From: JAQUTK01 sp963677415
Lineage (GTDB): Bacteria; Bacteroidota; Bacteroidia; Bacteroidales; JAQUTK01
Reading direction: 5' to 3'
Length of the DNA stretch: 64,000 nucleotides
Assembly (NCBI GenBank): GCA_963677415.2
Contig: CAXXFJ010000044.1
Coordinates: 1 to 64,000 of the forward strand
Every line of letters begins with the position of its first letter. Within the stretch, counting starts at the first letter, position 1. A model generated the notes under the pieces. That model was not told the origin of the DNA, did no database searches, and saw nothing but the letters and a program-made list of their open reading frames with translations. Position numbers and translations under genes: made by a program. This document shows positions 25,284 to 34,981 of this stretch, one piece after another.

Positions 25284-26501
25284 ATGAATAAAGAGGGTGG
25301 CACATTGCATAAGGATAAGCTTTGGACAGCAAATTTTATTTTCATCTGTTTAGCCAACTTCCTGATGTTTTTCTCTTTTTACCTGTTACTCCCCACTCTT
25401 CCTTTTTATCTTACCGAACATTTTGCTTGTTCCTCTTCCATGGTCGGTCTGGTGCTATCCTGCTATATGATTGCCGCTCTTTTGATACGACCGTTTTCTG
25501 GTTATCTGGTAGATATGTTTACCCGTAAGCCATTATATATGATTTCTCAGTTTATTTTTGTTGGGGTGTATATTGGTTATCCACTGGCTGCAACAGTCAT
25601 GTCTTTTATTCTGATTCGTTCCATTCATGGTTTGGCGTTTGGCTCTTCGTCTGTGGCAAGTAATACGTTGGTCATTGATATTATGCCTTCTTCGCGCAGA
25701 GGAGAGGGGCTCGGCTATTTTGGATTATCCAATAATCTGGCGATGGCGTTTGGTCCGATGACAGGTCTCTTTATGCATGATTATATGAATTTTGATGTGA
25801 TTTTTATCACCTCGATAATCTGTTGTGTCTTTGCAATGCTTTCCACTTCCCTGATCAAGGCTCCTGCAAAACCTCCGGTCATTCGCGATCCTCTCTCTTT
25901 GGACAGACTGCTCTTGGTGAAAGGTATTCCTGCTGGAATTAGTCTAATGCTGCTTGCAATTCCTTATGGAACAACAACTTCGTATGTTGCAATGTATGGA
26001 AAGGAACTTGGCATTACATCCGGATCCGGATTATTCTTTTCGCTGATGGCTGTTGGATTGATGATATCGCGTCTCATCTCGGGAAAGATGGTGGACAGAG
26101 GCTTTCTTACCAAGATGATAAGTATTGGAATGATGCAGACTGTAGTTGCTTTCTGTTTACTGGGAATGCTTGAATATCTGGTCTTGCCTTTTCCTCTGCT
26201 CACCAAAGCTCTTTTCTATATGGTTTCTTTCTTTATTGGGTTCAGCTTTGGACTCATGTTTCCAGCTTATAACTCTTTGTTTGTCAATCTGGCTCCTAAT
26301 AATAAACGCGGCACTGCCAGCTCCACCTATCTGACTTCCTGGGATATTGGTATTGGTGTAGGCTTAATGGTTGGTGGACATATCGGTGATCAGGGTAGTT
26401 TCTCAATGGCTTTTCTAATCGGAAGTGTCTTTTGTTTGATTGCTTTCGTCTATTTTGTCCTGTATGTAACACCTCATTTCAATCTTCATAAACTACGTTG
26501 A
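25284..26501 (+). CDS. MFS transporter
   Basis: A 405-residue inner-membrane protein with about twelve hydrophobic segments, of the DHA/drug-efflux-like type. The loop between helices 2 and 3 reads GYLVDMFTRKPLYM, close to the MFS signature, and RSIHGLAFGSSSVASNTLVIDIMPSSRRGEG is typical of the fourth helix region. The substrate cannot be told from sequence. It stands alone and is divergent from the GH123-like gene. Confidence 0.85.
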   Translation: MNKEGGTLHKDKLWTANFIFICLANFLMFFSFYLLLPTLPFYLTEHFACSSSMVGLVLSCYMIAALLIRPFSGYLVDMFTRKPLYMISQFIFVGVYIGYPLAATVMSFILIRSIHGLAFGSSSVASNTLVIDIMPSSRRGEGLGYFGLSNNLAMAFGPMTGLFMHDYMNFDVIFITSIICCVFAMLSTSLIKAPAKPPVIRDPLSLDRLLLVKGIPAGISLMLLAIPYGTTTSYVAMYGKELGITSGSGLFFSLMAVGLMISRLISGKMVDRGFLTKMISIGMMQTVVAFCLLGMLEYLVLPFPLLTKALFYMVSFFIGFSFGLMFPAYNSLFVNLAPNNKRGTASSTYLTSWDIGIGVGLMVGGHIGDQGSFSMAFLIGSVFCLIAFVYFVLYVTPHFNLHKLR

Positions 26502-26522
26502 ACGACAGGTACAAAAGAAGAA

Positions 26523-26563
26523 CGGGAGTAAAAATGCTTTCGCATGATTACCCCCGCTCCTAT
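26523..26563. terminator. Hairpin between MFS and zinc-ribbon genes
   Basis: GGGAGTAAAAATGC and GCATGATTACCCCCG pair imperfectly around TTTC between two convergent genes. It probably ends transcription on either side, though T runs are weak. Confidence 0.45.
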
Positions 26564-26576
26564 ATGAAAGCAATGA

Positions 26577-27455
26577 TTAATCTTCTGATGTCTCTTCTTT
26601 TACTTCTTCTTTTACTTCTTCCGTTACTTCTTCCTTCGTCTCTTTTGGAACTGATTTCTTTCTTGTAGCTTTTGGTTTAACCACTTTCTCTGCAATGATA
26701 CCAGCTAATTCCTGATCAACAAGAATACGACCACAATATTCGCAAACAATGACTTTCTTATTGGAACGGATGTCCAATTGTCTCTGAGGTGGAATGTTGT
26801 TGAAGCAACCACCGCAAGCTGCACGTTGTACAGTAACAACAGCTAAACCATTACGTGCATTTTTACGGATACGTTTGAATGCGTTGAGAAGACGTGGCTC
26901 AATCATGGTTTCTACCTTCTTAGCCTCTTCGCGAAGTTTCTCTTCTTTCTGGCGTGTCTCGTCGATAATAGTTTCCAACTCATCACGTTTGTGTTCGTAA
27001 TCGGCAGTCTTATCAGCCAGCAACTCTTCGGAGGTTGTAACCTCAATCATAACAGTTTCTGCTTCTACTTGCGCATCACGAATCTTCTTTTGACATAACT
27101 CTACTTCCAGTGATTGGAACTCAATCTCTTTTGAGAGGTAATCAAACTCACGGTTATTGCGTACAGACTCTTGCTGAGCTTTGTATTTATCGACTAATGC
27201 TTGTGCATTGCTAATCTCGATCTTGCGTTGAGCAATAGAGGTATCAATTGCTTTCTGTTCTAGTTTGAAATTGTCAATACGGGTACGAATTCCGGCAATC
27301 TCATCTTCCAGGTCTTGCACTTCCAATGGAAGCTCACCTCTGAGAAGCTTAATCTCATCAATCGTCGAGTTAATTGTCTGTAGCTTGTACAGTGCTTTCA
27401 ACTTATCTTCTACTGATAGCTCTTTTAGGTCGGCAACCTTTTTCTCTTTAGCCAT
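26577..27455 (-). CDS. C4-type zinc-ribbon protein with coiled-coil hairpin
   Basis: A 292-residue cytosolic protein. Residues about 15-195 form a long antiparallel coiled coil. A zinc ribbon follows (CGGC ... CEYCGRIL, about 210-240). The C-terminus is a low-complexity tail of repeated EEVKEE units. This architecture is widespread, and its members are thought to bind nucleic acid or ribosomes; the exact role is unknown. It sits 4 bases after nif3 and is probably the last gene of the aspS operon, as is common in Bacteroidetes. Confidence 0.85.
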   Translation of the reverse strand: MAKEKKVADLKELSVEDKLKALYKLQTINSTIDEIKLLRGELPLEVQDLEDEIAGIRTRIDNFKLEQKAIDTSIAQRKIEISNAQALVDKYKAQQESVRNNREFDYLSKEIEFQSLEVELCQKKIRDAQVEAETVMIEVTTSEELLADKTADYEHKRDELETIIDETRQKEEKLREEAKKVETMIEPRLLNAFKRIRKNARNGLAVVTVQRAACGGCFNNIPPQRQLDIRSNKKVIVCEYCGRILVDQELAGIIAEKVVKPKATRKKSVPKETKEEVTEEVKEEVKEETSED

Positions 27456-27459
27456 ATAT

Positions 27460-28248
27460 TTACAAATAGTTTATCGGATTTGTATTCACCTTAGTCAATT
27501 GGACGGCAAATGTAGTTCTTTTTTTTCTAATTATATCACAAATAAGTTCTTTTGTGAACTGTTCGGATTCATAATGTCCAAAATCTGCTAGCAAGATCTT
27601 GTTTTCAGCACTGAAATAGTTGTGGTATTTTAAATCTGCAGTCAAGTAAATATCTGCTTTACAATCTATTGCATCAGGAATAAGAAATGCACCAGAACCA
27701 CCGCAAACCGCAACTTTTCGGATCATCCGACCCGTAAAAGCAGTGTGTTTGATGCAAGGAATGTGAAACAATTCTTTGATTCGCGTGAGGAATGCTTTTT
27801 CATCTTCTGCTGCTTCTAAAAGTCCGACTTTTCCTGAGCCGTATTCAATTCCGTTTCTTACTCCTTCTGAGCGGAGAAAGGTCATGTCATGTAGTCCTAA
27901 GATGGAGCCGATCCGATCATTTACACCGTAGGCGGCATTATCTAAATTAGTATGCGCGGAATAGATGGAAATCCGGTTTCTGGCAGCCAAAAGCAACGAG
28001 CGTTCCACATAAGTTGCTCCGGTAAGAGATTTTAGCCCTTCAAACAGTAACGGGTGATGGGAGAGGATGAGATTGAAACCTCCCTCTATTGCTTCTTTGA
28101 CCACTGCCTCGGTCACATCCAGACAAATCAACACTCCTGTCACAGAGTCTGATGTTTCGGTAATCTGCCATCCGGAGTTGTCGTAAACTTCTTGCAGCGG
28201 CAGTGGTGCTACTGTTTCAAGTGCTTCTATAATCTCTCCTACAGTCAT
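27460..28248 (-). CDS. Nif3-like dinuclear metal centre hexameric protein
   Basis: A 262-residue protein of the NIF3/YbgI (DUF34) family. Metal-binding motifs are visible: LILSHHPLLF (His pair), SAHTNLDNA (His, Asp) and, near the end, LADFGHYESEQ (His, Glu). Family members have been linked to GTP cyclohydrolase type activity and to DNA or metal metabolism, without a settled function. The start lies 1 base after the aspS stop. Confidence 0.9.
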   Translation of the reverse strand: MTVGEIIEALETVAPLPLQEVYDNSGWQITETSDSVTGVLICLDVTEAVVKEAIEGGFNLILSHHPLLFEGLKSLTGATYVERSLLLAARNRISIYSAHTNLDNAAYGVNDRIGSILGLHDMTFLRSEGVRNGIEYGSGKVGLLEAAEDEKAFLTRIKELFHIPCIKHTAFTGRMIRKVAVCGGSGAFLIPDAIDCKADIYLTADLKYHNYFSAENKILLADFGHYESEQFTKELICDIIRKKRTTFAVQLTKVNTNPINYL

Positions 28249-28249
28249 C

Positions 28250-30013
28250 TTATTTCTTTGATGGTATTGGTTTGAGTGCCAGAAATAGTTCGTTCAATTG
28301 TTCGTCGTCGATTCTTGCAGGTGCATCGTTCATGACATCACGTCCCGAATTATTCTTTGGGAATGCGATGCAATCGCGTATGGAATCCAGTCCGGCAAAC
28401 AATGATACCAATCGGTCCAGACCAAAGGCTAATCCACCGTGAGGAGGTGCACCGTATTTGAAGGCATTCATTAGGAAGCCGAACTGTGCCTGAGCTTTTT
28501 CTTCTGTGAAGCCAAGGATATGAAACATCCTGTTTTGTAGTTGACTGTCATGGATACGGATGGATCCGCCTCCAACTTCCACACCATTGATGACCATGTC
28601 ATATGCGTTTGCACGAACTGCACCCGGATTGGTGTCCAGCAGAGATATATCTTCAGGTTTTGGAGAGGTGAAAGGATGATGCATGGCAAAAAAACGTTGT
28701 GTTTCTTCATCCCATTCCAATAATGGGAAGTCAACGACCCACAGGCAACTGAAGCTGTTCTTGTCGCGAAGTCCAAGCTGTGAACCCATCTCAAGACGTA
28801 ATTCACCAAGGGCTTTTTGCGTCTTTGCAGTGTCACCACTTAAGATTAATAGCAGGTCTCCGGGCTTTGCCCCGCATCTGTCTGCCCAACCCTTCAGCTC
28901 TTCAGATGTATAAAACTTATCGATGGATGATTTGGGTGTTCCATCAGCTTCAATACGTACATATACCATTCCTTTGGCACCAATCTGCGGACGTTTTACA
29001 TAGTCAGTAAGTGAATCGAGTTGTTTGCGGGTATAGCTTGCACATCCTTCTGCGCAGATTGCTCCGATATATTCCGCACTATTGAAGACCGGGAAATCTT
29101 TTCCTTTGGCTATGTCAGTGAGTTCGACGAAACGCATACCGAAACGGGTGTCCGGTTTGTCACTGCCATAATATTTCATTGCATCGTGCCAGGTCATACG
29201 AGGCATTTGTTCTTTTATATCAACGCCTTTTAGTTGTTGGAAGAGGTGCTTAACAAGTCCTTCAAAGATCTTCAGTACGTCTTCCTGGTCAACGAAAGAC
29301 ATTTCGCAGTCAATCTGCGTGAACTCTGGCTGACGATCGGCGCGGAGGTCTTCATCACGGAAACATTTTACAATCTGAAAATAGCGATCAAAGCCTGATA
29401 CCATAAGTAGCTGTTTGAACATCTGAGGTGATTGTGGCAATGCATAGAACTCTCCCGGATTCATACGCGAAGGGACGACAAAGTCACGAGCTCCTTCCGG
29501 AGTTGATTTGATCATCATAGGGGTCTCAACTTCCAGAAAGTCTTGTTTGTCAAGAAAACTTCTTGTTTCAATAGTCATCTTATGACGCAATTCCAGGTTT
29601 TTACGTACCGCATTACGGCGTAGGTCCAGATATCTGTATTTCATGCGAATATCATCTCCTCCGTCGCTCTCATCCTCGATGGTGAAGGGAGGTACCTCAG
29701 ATGCATTGAGAATCTGAAGATTAGAGACTATCAGTTCGACGTCGCCGGTCGGAAGTTCCTGATTTTTGCTGAAGCGTTCTTTTACAACTCCTGTGACCTG
29801 AATGACGAACTCGCGCCCAAGTTTGTTTGCTTTGTCACAAATAGCAGCGTCTGTATCCTGGTTAAACACGAGCTGTGTAATACCATACCGGTCGCGGAGG
29901 TCAATGAAAGTCATGCCACCCATTTTACGTGAACGTTGCACCCATCCGGAGAGAATAACATTCTGATCTATATTGGATGAGCGGAGCTCTCCACACGTAT
30001 GTGTTCTGTACAT
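28250..30013 (-). CDS. aspS: Aspartate--tRNA ligase
   Basis: A 587-residue class II aminoacyl-tRNA synthetase of the bacterial type. The N-terminal OB fold binds the anticodon (about 1-105, GWVQRSRKMGGMTFIDLRD). The catalytic core carries motif 1 (FLEVETPMMIKSTPEGARDF), motif 2 (RYFQIVKCFRDEDLRADRQPEFTQID) and motif 3 (GGLAFGLDRLVSLFAG), and the GAD insertion lies between them (about 285-420). Length is normal. Downstream nif3 and the zinc-ribbon gene are closely spaced; the OMP gene ends 20 bases upstream. Confidence 0.96.
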   Translation of the reverse strand: MYRTHTCGELRSSNIDQNVILSGWVQRSRKMGGMTFIDLRDRYGITQLVFNQDTDAAICDKANKLGREFVIQVTGVVKERFSKNQELPTGDVELIVSNLQILNASEVPPFTIEDESDGGDDIRMKYRYLDLRRNAVRKNLELRHKMTIETRSFLDKQDFLEVETPMMIKSTPEGARDFVVPSRMNPGEFYALPQSPQMFKQLLMVSGFDRYFQIVKCFRDEDLRADRQPEFTQIDCEMSFVDQEDVLKIFEGLVKHLFQQLKGVDIKEQMPRMTWHDAMKYYGSDKPDTRFGMRFVELTDIAKGKDFPVFNSAEYIGAICAEGCASYTRKQLDSLTDYVKRPQIGAKGMVYVRIEADGTPKSSIDKFYTSEELKGWADRCGAKPGDLLLILSGDTAKTQKALGELRLEMGSQLGLRDKNSFSCLWVVDFPLLEWDEETQRFFAMHHPFTSPKPEDISLLDTNPGAVRANAYDMVINGVEVGGGSIRIHDSQLQNRMFHILGFTEEKAQAQFGFLMNAFKYGAPPHGGLAFGLDRLVSLFAGLDSIRDCIAFPKNNSGRDVMNDAPARIDDEQLNELFLALKPIPSKK

Positions 30014-30033
30014 ATTATTGTCCTTTTATATGT

Positions 30034-30702
30034 TTATTTATTGTTCTTAGTCAACTGAATTGTATAGAGCAGATTGATGGAGATTGTTTGCATACTTGCG
30101 GAAGAAAAGTACGTTGTGCTGCTCGTTTTGAAGAAGTCGCCCAATCCAAAATAGTACCTTCCTTCAAGTGCAAACTGTCCTATTCCGGTTGCAAACTCAA
30201 CACCGGTACCGACACTTATGCCGTAATCAAGCTTCTGCTCTGTCTTCTTTCCATATTGCTCTGTGATGGAGAGCGAGGCTGTTGTCGGATCGAAATTATA
30301 GGTTTCCGTTTCGCTCAGAAAATATCCGAGCTTTGGGCCCAGATTGATGAAACCTTTTGTCTTATTTCCAAAATACATATGTGTAAGGAAAGGTAGTTCG
30401 ATGTAATTCATTCTGCGTGAGTATTCATATTGTGGCGTATTATCCATGGCCTCTTTCCATCCACGCATCGAATAATTCAGTTCTACTTGTACGCCAAAGT
30501 TCTTTTCTGAGATATATCGTAACAATAATCCTCCATTGTAGCCCATATACGATCCTTGTTTTACTTTCGGATATAAGGTTACAGAAGAGAGGGTAACTCC
30601 CTGTGATGTTCCAAACCAAAGCTCTGGTTTAAACCGCTCTTTGGCTTCTGCACCTTGTAGCAATAAGAGCAAAAGTAATATGTTGATAATGGCTCTTTTC
30701 AT
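30034..30702 (-). CDS. Outer-membrane beta-barrel protein (OMP_b-brl_2-like)
   Basis: A 222-residue exported protein (signal peptide MKRAIINILLLLLLLQGAEA). It is rich in alternating aromatic/glycine strands (YMGYNGGLLLRYISEKNFGVQVELNYSMRGW, YIELPFLTHMYFGNKTKGFINLGPKLGYF) typical of eight-stranded porin-like barrels of Bacteroidetes. Its function is unknown. The start at 30702 leaves one base after the stop of the upstream gene, so the two are coupled. Confidence 0.8.
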   Translation of the reverse strand: MKRAIINILLLLLLLQGAEAKERFKPELWFGTSQGVTLSSVTLYPKVKQGSYMGYNGGLLLRYISEKNFGVQVELNYSMRGWKEAMDNTPQYEYSRRMNYIELPFLTHMYFGNKTKGFINLGPKLGYFLSETETYNFDPTTASLSITEQYGKKTEQKLDYGISVGTGVEFATGIGQFALEGRYYFGLGDFFKTSSTTYFSSASMQTISINLLYTIQLTKNNK

Positions 30703-30703
30703 G

Positions 30704-32146
30704 TTATTCGTTGAAATCAATTTTCTGAATGGTAAAATCAGGGCGGTAATTCACAAAGTAAACGTTTTGGTTAATATATCCACCTTTCTCTGATGCTTTT
30801 TTGAAGTTGAAGCCGGTCTGTATGGACTTCATCTTATAGGATGCTATTTGGCGTACACCTTTCGAGCCAAATAAATGAACAGCTTTAATAAAAAATAGTC
30901 CGGTGTCGTATCCAAGCATGCTATACTTCGGATAAATTTGTATTACCTCTTTGCTGAACCAGCTTTGGAATCTATTGTAAAAAGTGGCAGATTCCTCAGA
31001 GAACACATTGTCGTAAAATGAACTGTAAATATACGTGTTTAAAGCATGAAACTGATCCATATATTCTTTTTCTAACTGCCATTCAGGGAATCCAAACATA
31101 GTAATCTTTGTGGAAACAATACTATCTTTTTCAGTAATAGTTCGTAAGGCAGGAAGCATTGTACGCAACACTCTGTTGCTTCCGGAAGTAGGAACTACAA
31201 CATTTTCTTTGTCGTGAGAAAGTTCGTTTTCCAACTCAAACAAATTCTCCTCTGTCTTCGTGATTTCTTTGTAGGGCATATTTTGCTTCTTCAGCTTTGT
31301 CTTTAGTGCTTCAATAAGTCCTGCTTTATCTTCTTTATCTTCACCGTCCAAATGTAAAAAAGTGATAGAGGCATCATTGAAAGTCTCGTAAAACCGGTTT
31401 GCTGTTTCGGAATAGAGATTGTCTTTTGGCACATTGATTAAAAATACATATGGATTATCATTTGCGTCTTCGCTTCTTGATGAGAATGGCAGTACCAATG
31501 GCACTTTTCTCCGGGCAGCAAAGTCAGATACAACAGGAATTTGTTCGCTACTTACCGGACCAATAATCAGGTCAATATCTTCCATTCCCGGTTTGTTTAA
31601 AATAGAATTAAGTTCTTCATTAGGTTTCCCTGTGTCGTATACGTAGAGATTAACAGAAATGTTTTGATTCTTTAGATTTTCAAGTGCCAGCAGTAAACCT
31701 TCATAAAAGTCAATGAAACGAGCTGAAGATGAGGTAGCACCTCCATCTGTTGAGATAAGAAATGGAAGAATGAGTGCAACATTGACTTCACCCATCTTTT
31801 TTGCTTTCTGGAAAGTCTGTGCTACATTGATAAGAGGTTCAGGAGCCGGTGTTGTCTCTTTTATAATTGTATTCTTTATCTTACGCTGATAGACAGGGAT
31901 TAGTATCCGTTGGTTAGCTTTAACCCCATTTTCTCTCAGTTCAGGATTGGATTCAAGAATCTCTTCCGGTTTCATTCCAAATTTACGTCCAATGGAATAT
32001 AATCCTTCAGATGTTTCAGCATGATAGATATAATATTCTGTTCCATTAATAGTTTCAGTGGGGTAGTTGATAGTTTGCGCCTGAATAGATAGATTAGACG
32101 TAAGCAATAAAAATAGCAATCCGCAAAGAAATTTCATTTTCAGCAT
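30704..32146 (-). CDS. LysM domain plus periplasmic-binding-fold protein
   Basis: A 480-residue exported protein (signal peptide to about residue 23). A LysM domain (about 35-85, YYIYHAETSEGLYSIGRKFGMKPEEIL ... QRILIPV) should bind peptidoglycan. The rest (about 118-440) has the type 1 periplasmic-binding fold seen in amino-acid receptors and LpoA-like proteins (NVALILPFL, DLIIGPVSSEQIPVVSDFAARRKVPLVLPFSS). Being tied to the wall suggests a sensor or regulator of envelope growth rather than a transporter receptor. It may lead the operon to the OMP gene and aspS. Confidence 0.82.
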   Translation of the reverse strand: MLKMKFLCGLLFLLLTSNLSIQAQTINYPTETINGTEYYIYHAETSEGLYSIGRKFGMKPEEILESNPELRENGVKANQRILIPVYQRKIKNTIIKETTPAPEPLINVAQTFQKAKKMGEVNVALILPFLISTDGGATSSSARFIDFYEGLLLALENLKNQNISVNLYVYDTGKPNEELNSILNKPGMEDIDLIIGPVSSEQIPVVSDFAARRKVPLVLPFSSRSEDANDNPYVFLINVPKDNLYSETANRFYETFNDASITFLHLDGEDKEDKAGLIEALKTKLKKQNMPYKEITKTEENLFELENELSHDKENVVVPTSGSNRVLRTMLPALRTITEKDSIVSTKITMFGFPEWQLEKEYMDQFHALNTYIYSSFYDNVFSEESATFYNRFQSWFSKEVIQIYPKYSMLGYDTGLFFIKAVHLFGSKGVRQIASYKMKSIQTGFNFKKASEKGGYINQNVYFVNYRPDFTIQKIDFNE

Positions 32147-32179
32147 ATCGTTTTGTATTATTCACTGTGAAATTAACTG

Positions 32180-32187
32180 CAAATATA
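32180..32187 (-). promoter_or_regulatory. Putative -7 box (TATATTTG) for LysM/PBP1 operon
   Basis: TATATTTG on the minus strand, 34 bases before the start at 32146. Confidence 0.45.
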
Positions 32188-32210
32188 CAATTGTTCATGC
32201 AATTAATTAG

Positions 32211-32218
32211 TAAGTTTG
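32211..32218 (+). promoter_or_regulatory. Putative -7 box (TAAGTTTG) for type B sorting-domain protein
   Basis: TAAGTTTG, 33 bases before the start at 32251, with a TTG 17 bases upstream. It is paired back to back with the -7 box at 32180-32187. Confidence 0.45.
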
Positions 32219-32250
32219 CGTTGAAAAAGGACTATCAGAAATAAAATCCA

Positions 32251-33561
32251 ATGAAACAGACTCTCCTGCTGACAGTGATGCTGCTTATTACCCGGGTTAC
32301 TTTCGGGCAGATCGGTATCACATCCGCTATTGCCCCATCAAGTTTTACTCCTCCGGCTGCTACGGGTATCAATGTCATTTATCTATGCAATGGGATGAAT
32401 GATGTAACACTTACTTTTTCCGCTGATGCTCCGGTAAATATTACCTGGAGCAGGTATAAAAATGCCTTGTCTGATGCTACAGTGCTGAAAAGTGAGAGCT
32501 CAGTCGTAGCATCATCAATCAGTGGGTTGCAGGAAGGATATGGATATGTATTGAATGCGGGAGGGAAGCAGACATGTGTGTGGCTCATTGATTATTCTCT
32601 TTATCCCGTATCTTTTCAATCGCTGACATTTGATACGGATACCTCTTTGGTTGATCTTTGCAGTCTTAGCAAACTGCAACTAAAACTTATTGCGCCCGAA
32701 TTAGTATATTATACTGCTGGAGGTACGAAACAAACGTTGAACCGTGAGTTTACCCTTTTTTATGATCAACTTGAATGGGATCCGGAAACGTCGCTTTATA
32801 AAAAGATTCAGCAGACTCAGAAGGAGATCTTGACAGCTCCTCAAGCTACAATATTTGCTGGTGCACCATATTGCTCAACTGTTTTTACCATTCAAGGCGA
32901 TCAGTTTGCAACAGCGCTAGGTACACAACAGACAATGTCTTCTACTGTGTATCAGCCCTGGGCAGTAGTTACCAATCCGACGACGAAAACTCAAGAGCGT
33001 GATAATCCCAATGAAACAAAGGATGAAGTAGAACTTGGTGGATCCGGGCCAGTTACTATTGAATTTGCCGCTAATGCGAATGAAGAGGCAATCAATCAGT
33101 ATGAATGGGAGATCTCAAAAGAAAGTAGTTTTTCTACTATTGCTCTTCGCTTTGCAAGTCCTACAATGAATACACTGTCACACACTTTCTCTGAAGCGGG
33201 TAGTAATTATGTTAGATTGATTGCAAGTAACAAATATTGTGTCGATTCTGCCACGGTGTTTACGGTGCAAATCAGTGACTCTTTTCTTGATGCTCCCAAC
33301 TTTTTTACTCCTGGCACTACTCCTGATGTGAATGACGAGTTCAGAGTGGTTTACAAGTCCATTGTCAAGTTTCATGGAGCTATTGTCAATCGCTGGGGAG
33401 TAAAGCTTTTTGAGTGGAATGATCCTGCAAAAGGATGGGATGGAAAATATAATGGCAGTTATGTAAAGCCCGGAGCATACTTCTATTTCATCGAAGCCAC
33501 TGGCTCAGATGGAAAGAAGTACAGCTTGAAAGGCGATGTTAATATTCTGACGACCGACTGA
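32251..33561 (+). CDS. Secreted protein with gliding motility-associated (type B) C-terminal sorting domain
   Basis: A 436-residue exported protein (signal peptide MKQTLLLTVMLLITRVTFGQ). The N-terminal part (about 25-250) has no domain I recognise. A PKD/Ig-like stretch (about 260-345) precedes a clear CHU_C domain (about 348-436): PNFFTPGTTPDVNDEFRV, IVNRWGVKLFEWNDPAKGWDGKYNG and KPGAYFYFIEATGSDGK. Such domains direct export by the type IX system. It overlaps the convergent SDR gene by 23 bases. Confidence 0.82.
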   Translation: MKQTLLLTVMLLITRVTFGQIGITSAIAPSSFTPPAATGINVIYLCNGMNDVTLTFSADAPVNITWSRYKNALSDATVLKSESSVVASSISGLQEGYGYVLNAGGKQTCVWLIDYSLYPVSFQSLTFDTDTSLVDLCSLSKLQLKLIAPELVYYTAGGTKQTLNREFTLFYDQLEWDPETSLYKKIQQTQKEILTAPQATIFAGAPYCSTVFTIQGDQFATALGTQQTMSSTVYQPWAVVTNPTTKTQERDNPNETKDEVELGGSGPVTIEFAANANEEAINQYEWEISKESSFSTIALRFASPTMNTLSHTFSEAGSNYVRLIASNKYCVDSATVFTVQISDSFLDAPNFFTPGTTPDVNDEFRVVYKSIVKFHGAIVNRWGVKLFEWNDPAKGWDGKYNGSYVKPGAYFYFIEATGSDGKKYSLKGDVNILTTD

Positions 33562-34309
33562 CCACTGTAGCAGTAGCCTGACTGGTTGGCATCAGCAGGA
33601 TTTCGGCAATTTGCACATGTGCAGGTGCGGATGCAGCAAAATATACGGATTCGGCGATATCTTTACCTGTAAGAGGCTCCATGCCCTGATAAAGATTCTT
33701 TGCTTTCTTTTTATCTCCACGAAAACGGATGACACTGAAGTTTGTTTCTACCATTCCCGGACGGATATTTGTTACTCGTAAGGGTGTATCGACAAGATCA
33801 ATGCGCAGTCCATCGGAAAGCATCTTTACAGCTGCTTTTGTCGCACAATAAACACTTCCCCCCGGATAAGCGTATTCGCCAGCAATCGAACCGATATTGA
33901 TGATGTGTCCAGCTCCTCTCTGAATCATTCCCGGTACGACAAGACGGGTCATGGTCAGTAATCCTTTTACATTGGTATCGATCATGATATCAGCCTCTTC
34001 CAGATTGATGCTCTGCTCTTTATCCACACCGATTACCAATCCGGCATTGTTTATCAGCACATCGACATTTAGCCATTGGTCGGTAAGAGATTCGATAGCT
34101 TTGGTAGCTGCAGCTTTATCACGTACATCAAACGGAAGCTCAAGAATGTTCGTCTTGAACTTTTCATACAGCCGTTTTCCCAGAGTAGAAAGCTTTGCCG
34201 TGTTACGGCTGTTGAGTATCAAGCTTGCACCTTGTTCGGCAAACTTTTCAGCACAGGCTTCACCAATGCCACTTGTGGCTCCAGTGATAAGAATAATTTT
34301 ATTTCTCAT
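33539..34309 (-). CDS. SDR-family NAD(P)-dependent oxidoreductase
   Basis: A 256-residue classical short-chain dehydrogenase. The cofactor motif TGATSGIGEACAEKFAEQGASL at the N-terminus with Arg after the second strand (NSRN) suggests NADP. NNAG, the catalytic Ser in INIGSIAGEYAY and YCATKAAVK complete the active site. It resembles YdfG-type serine/3-hydroxy acid dehydrogenases. It is the last gene of the pflB operon, 3 bases after the DUF5020 gene. Confidence 0.9.
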   Translation of the reverse strand: MRNKIILITGATSGIGEACAEKFAEQGASLILNSRNTAKLSTLGKRLYEKFKTNILELPFDVRDKAAATKAIESLTDQWLNVDVLINNAGLVIGVDKEQSINLEEADIMIDTNVKGLLTMTRLVVPGMIQRGAGHIINIGSIAGEYAYPGGSVYCATKAAVKMLSDGLRIDLVDTPLRVTNIRPGMVETNFSVIRFRGDKKKAKNLYQGMEPLTGKDIAESVYFAASAPAHVQIAEILLMPTSQATATVVSRSSEY

Positions 34310-34312
34310 TGT

Positions 34313-34972
34313 TTAGAATGTCCATTTTGCCCCAAAAGTAGGGAAAATATGGATATCATCATCAACAAAGTTATTAGAAATTTCAACTTCGCTACCTAAA
34401 GCAAGATTCTTATTAAAGTTGTACCACAGCTGAGGCTCAGTGAGAAATACGATGACACGATCATTGCTAAAAAAAGTCTTTTCGCTCCATACATCTAAAA
34501 AACCGTCAAAGGTAAATTTGCTGTTCCCTATTTGCATACCCCACACTCCTGTCAGCTGTACATTCGCCTCTTTTCCGGAACGGAAAATGTGTTTATAGCT
34601 CGCTTGTAGTTCAAAGTTAGCAGAGTTGACAGAGAAAGGATATGCAGCTCCCAGTAACCATGCGTTGTTGATTTTCCCTCCAAAACTATTGGCAAATACT
34701 CCGCCGTTATATTCGATATGTGCCAATATTGGACAGCTCTTGTTGATCTTCTGATTACGAGAGATTTCCATATAACCAAGACTCATATCTTTGAAATCTT
34801 TGAAGTCCATATCAACAAAGAAGAAAGTACTTCCATACTTGTCAGGACTATACATCTCGATAGTTACTGTGGGATAGTTGCGATCTTTCATGAAATCCCA
34901 GTGATACTGAATGTTCTGTGCTGCCAAGGGTAGAGTCAGAAATGTAAGTAAGGCCAATACAAGTTTTTTCAT
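34313..34972 (-). CDS. DUF5020 family outer-membrane protein
   Basis: A 219-residue exported protein (signal peptide MKKLVLALLTFLTLPLAAQ). It has amphipathic strands with aromatic ends and finishes HIFPTFGAKWTF, as in outer-membrane barrels. DUF5020 proteins are Bacteroidetes-specific and distantly resemble Tsx-like channels. Function is unknown. It sits 9 bases after pflA. Confidence 0.85.
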   Translation of the reverse strand: MKKLVLALLTFLTLPLAAQNIQYHWDFMKDRNYPTVTIEMYSPDKYGSTFFFVDMDFKDFKDMSLGYMEISRNQKINKSCPILAHIEYNGGVFANSFGGKINNAWLLGAAYPFSVNSANFELQASYKHIFRSGKEANVQLTGVWGMQIGNSKFTFDGFLDVWSEKTFFSNDRVIVFLTEPQLWYNFNKNLALGSEVEISNNFVDDDIHIFPTFGAKWTF

Positions 34973-34981
34973 AGTACAATG

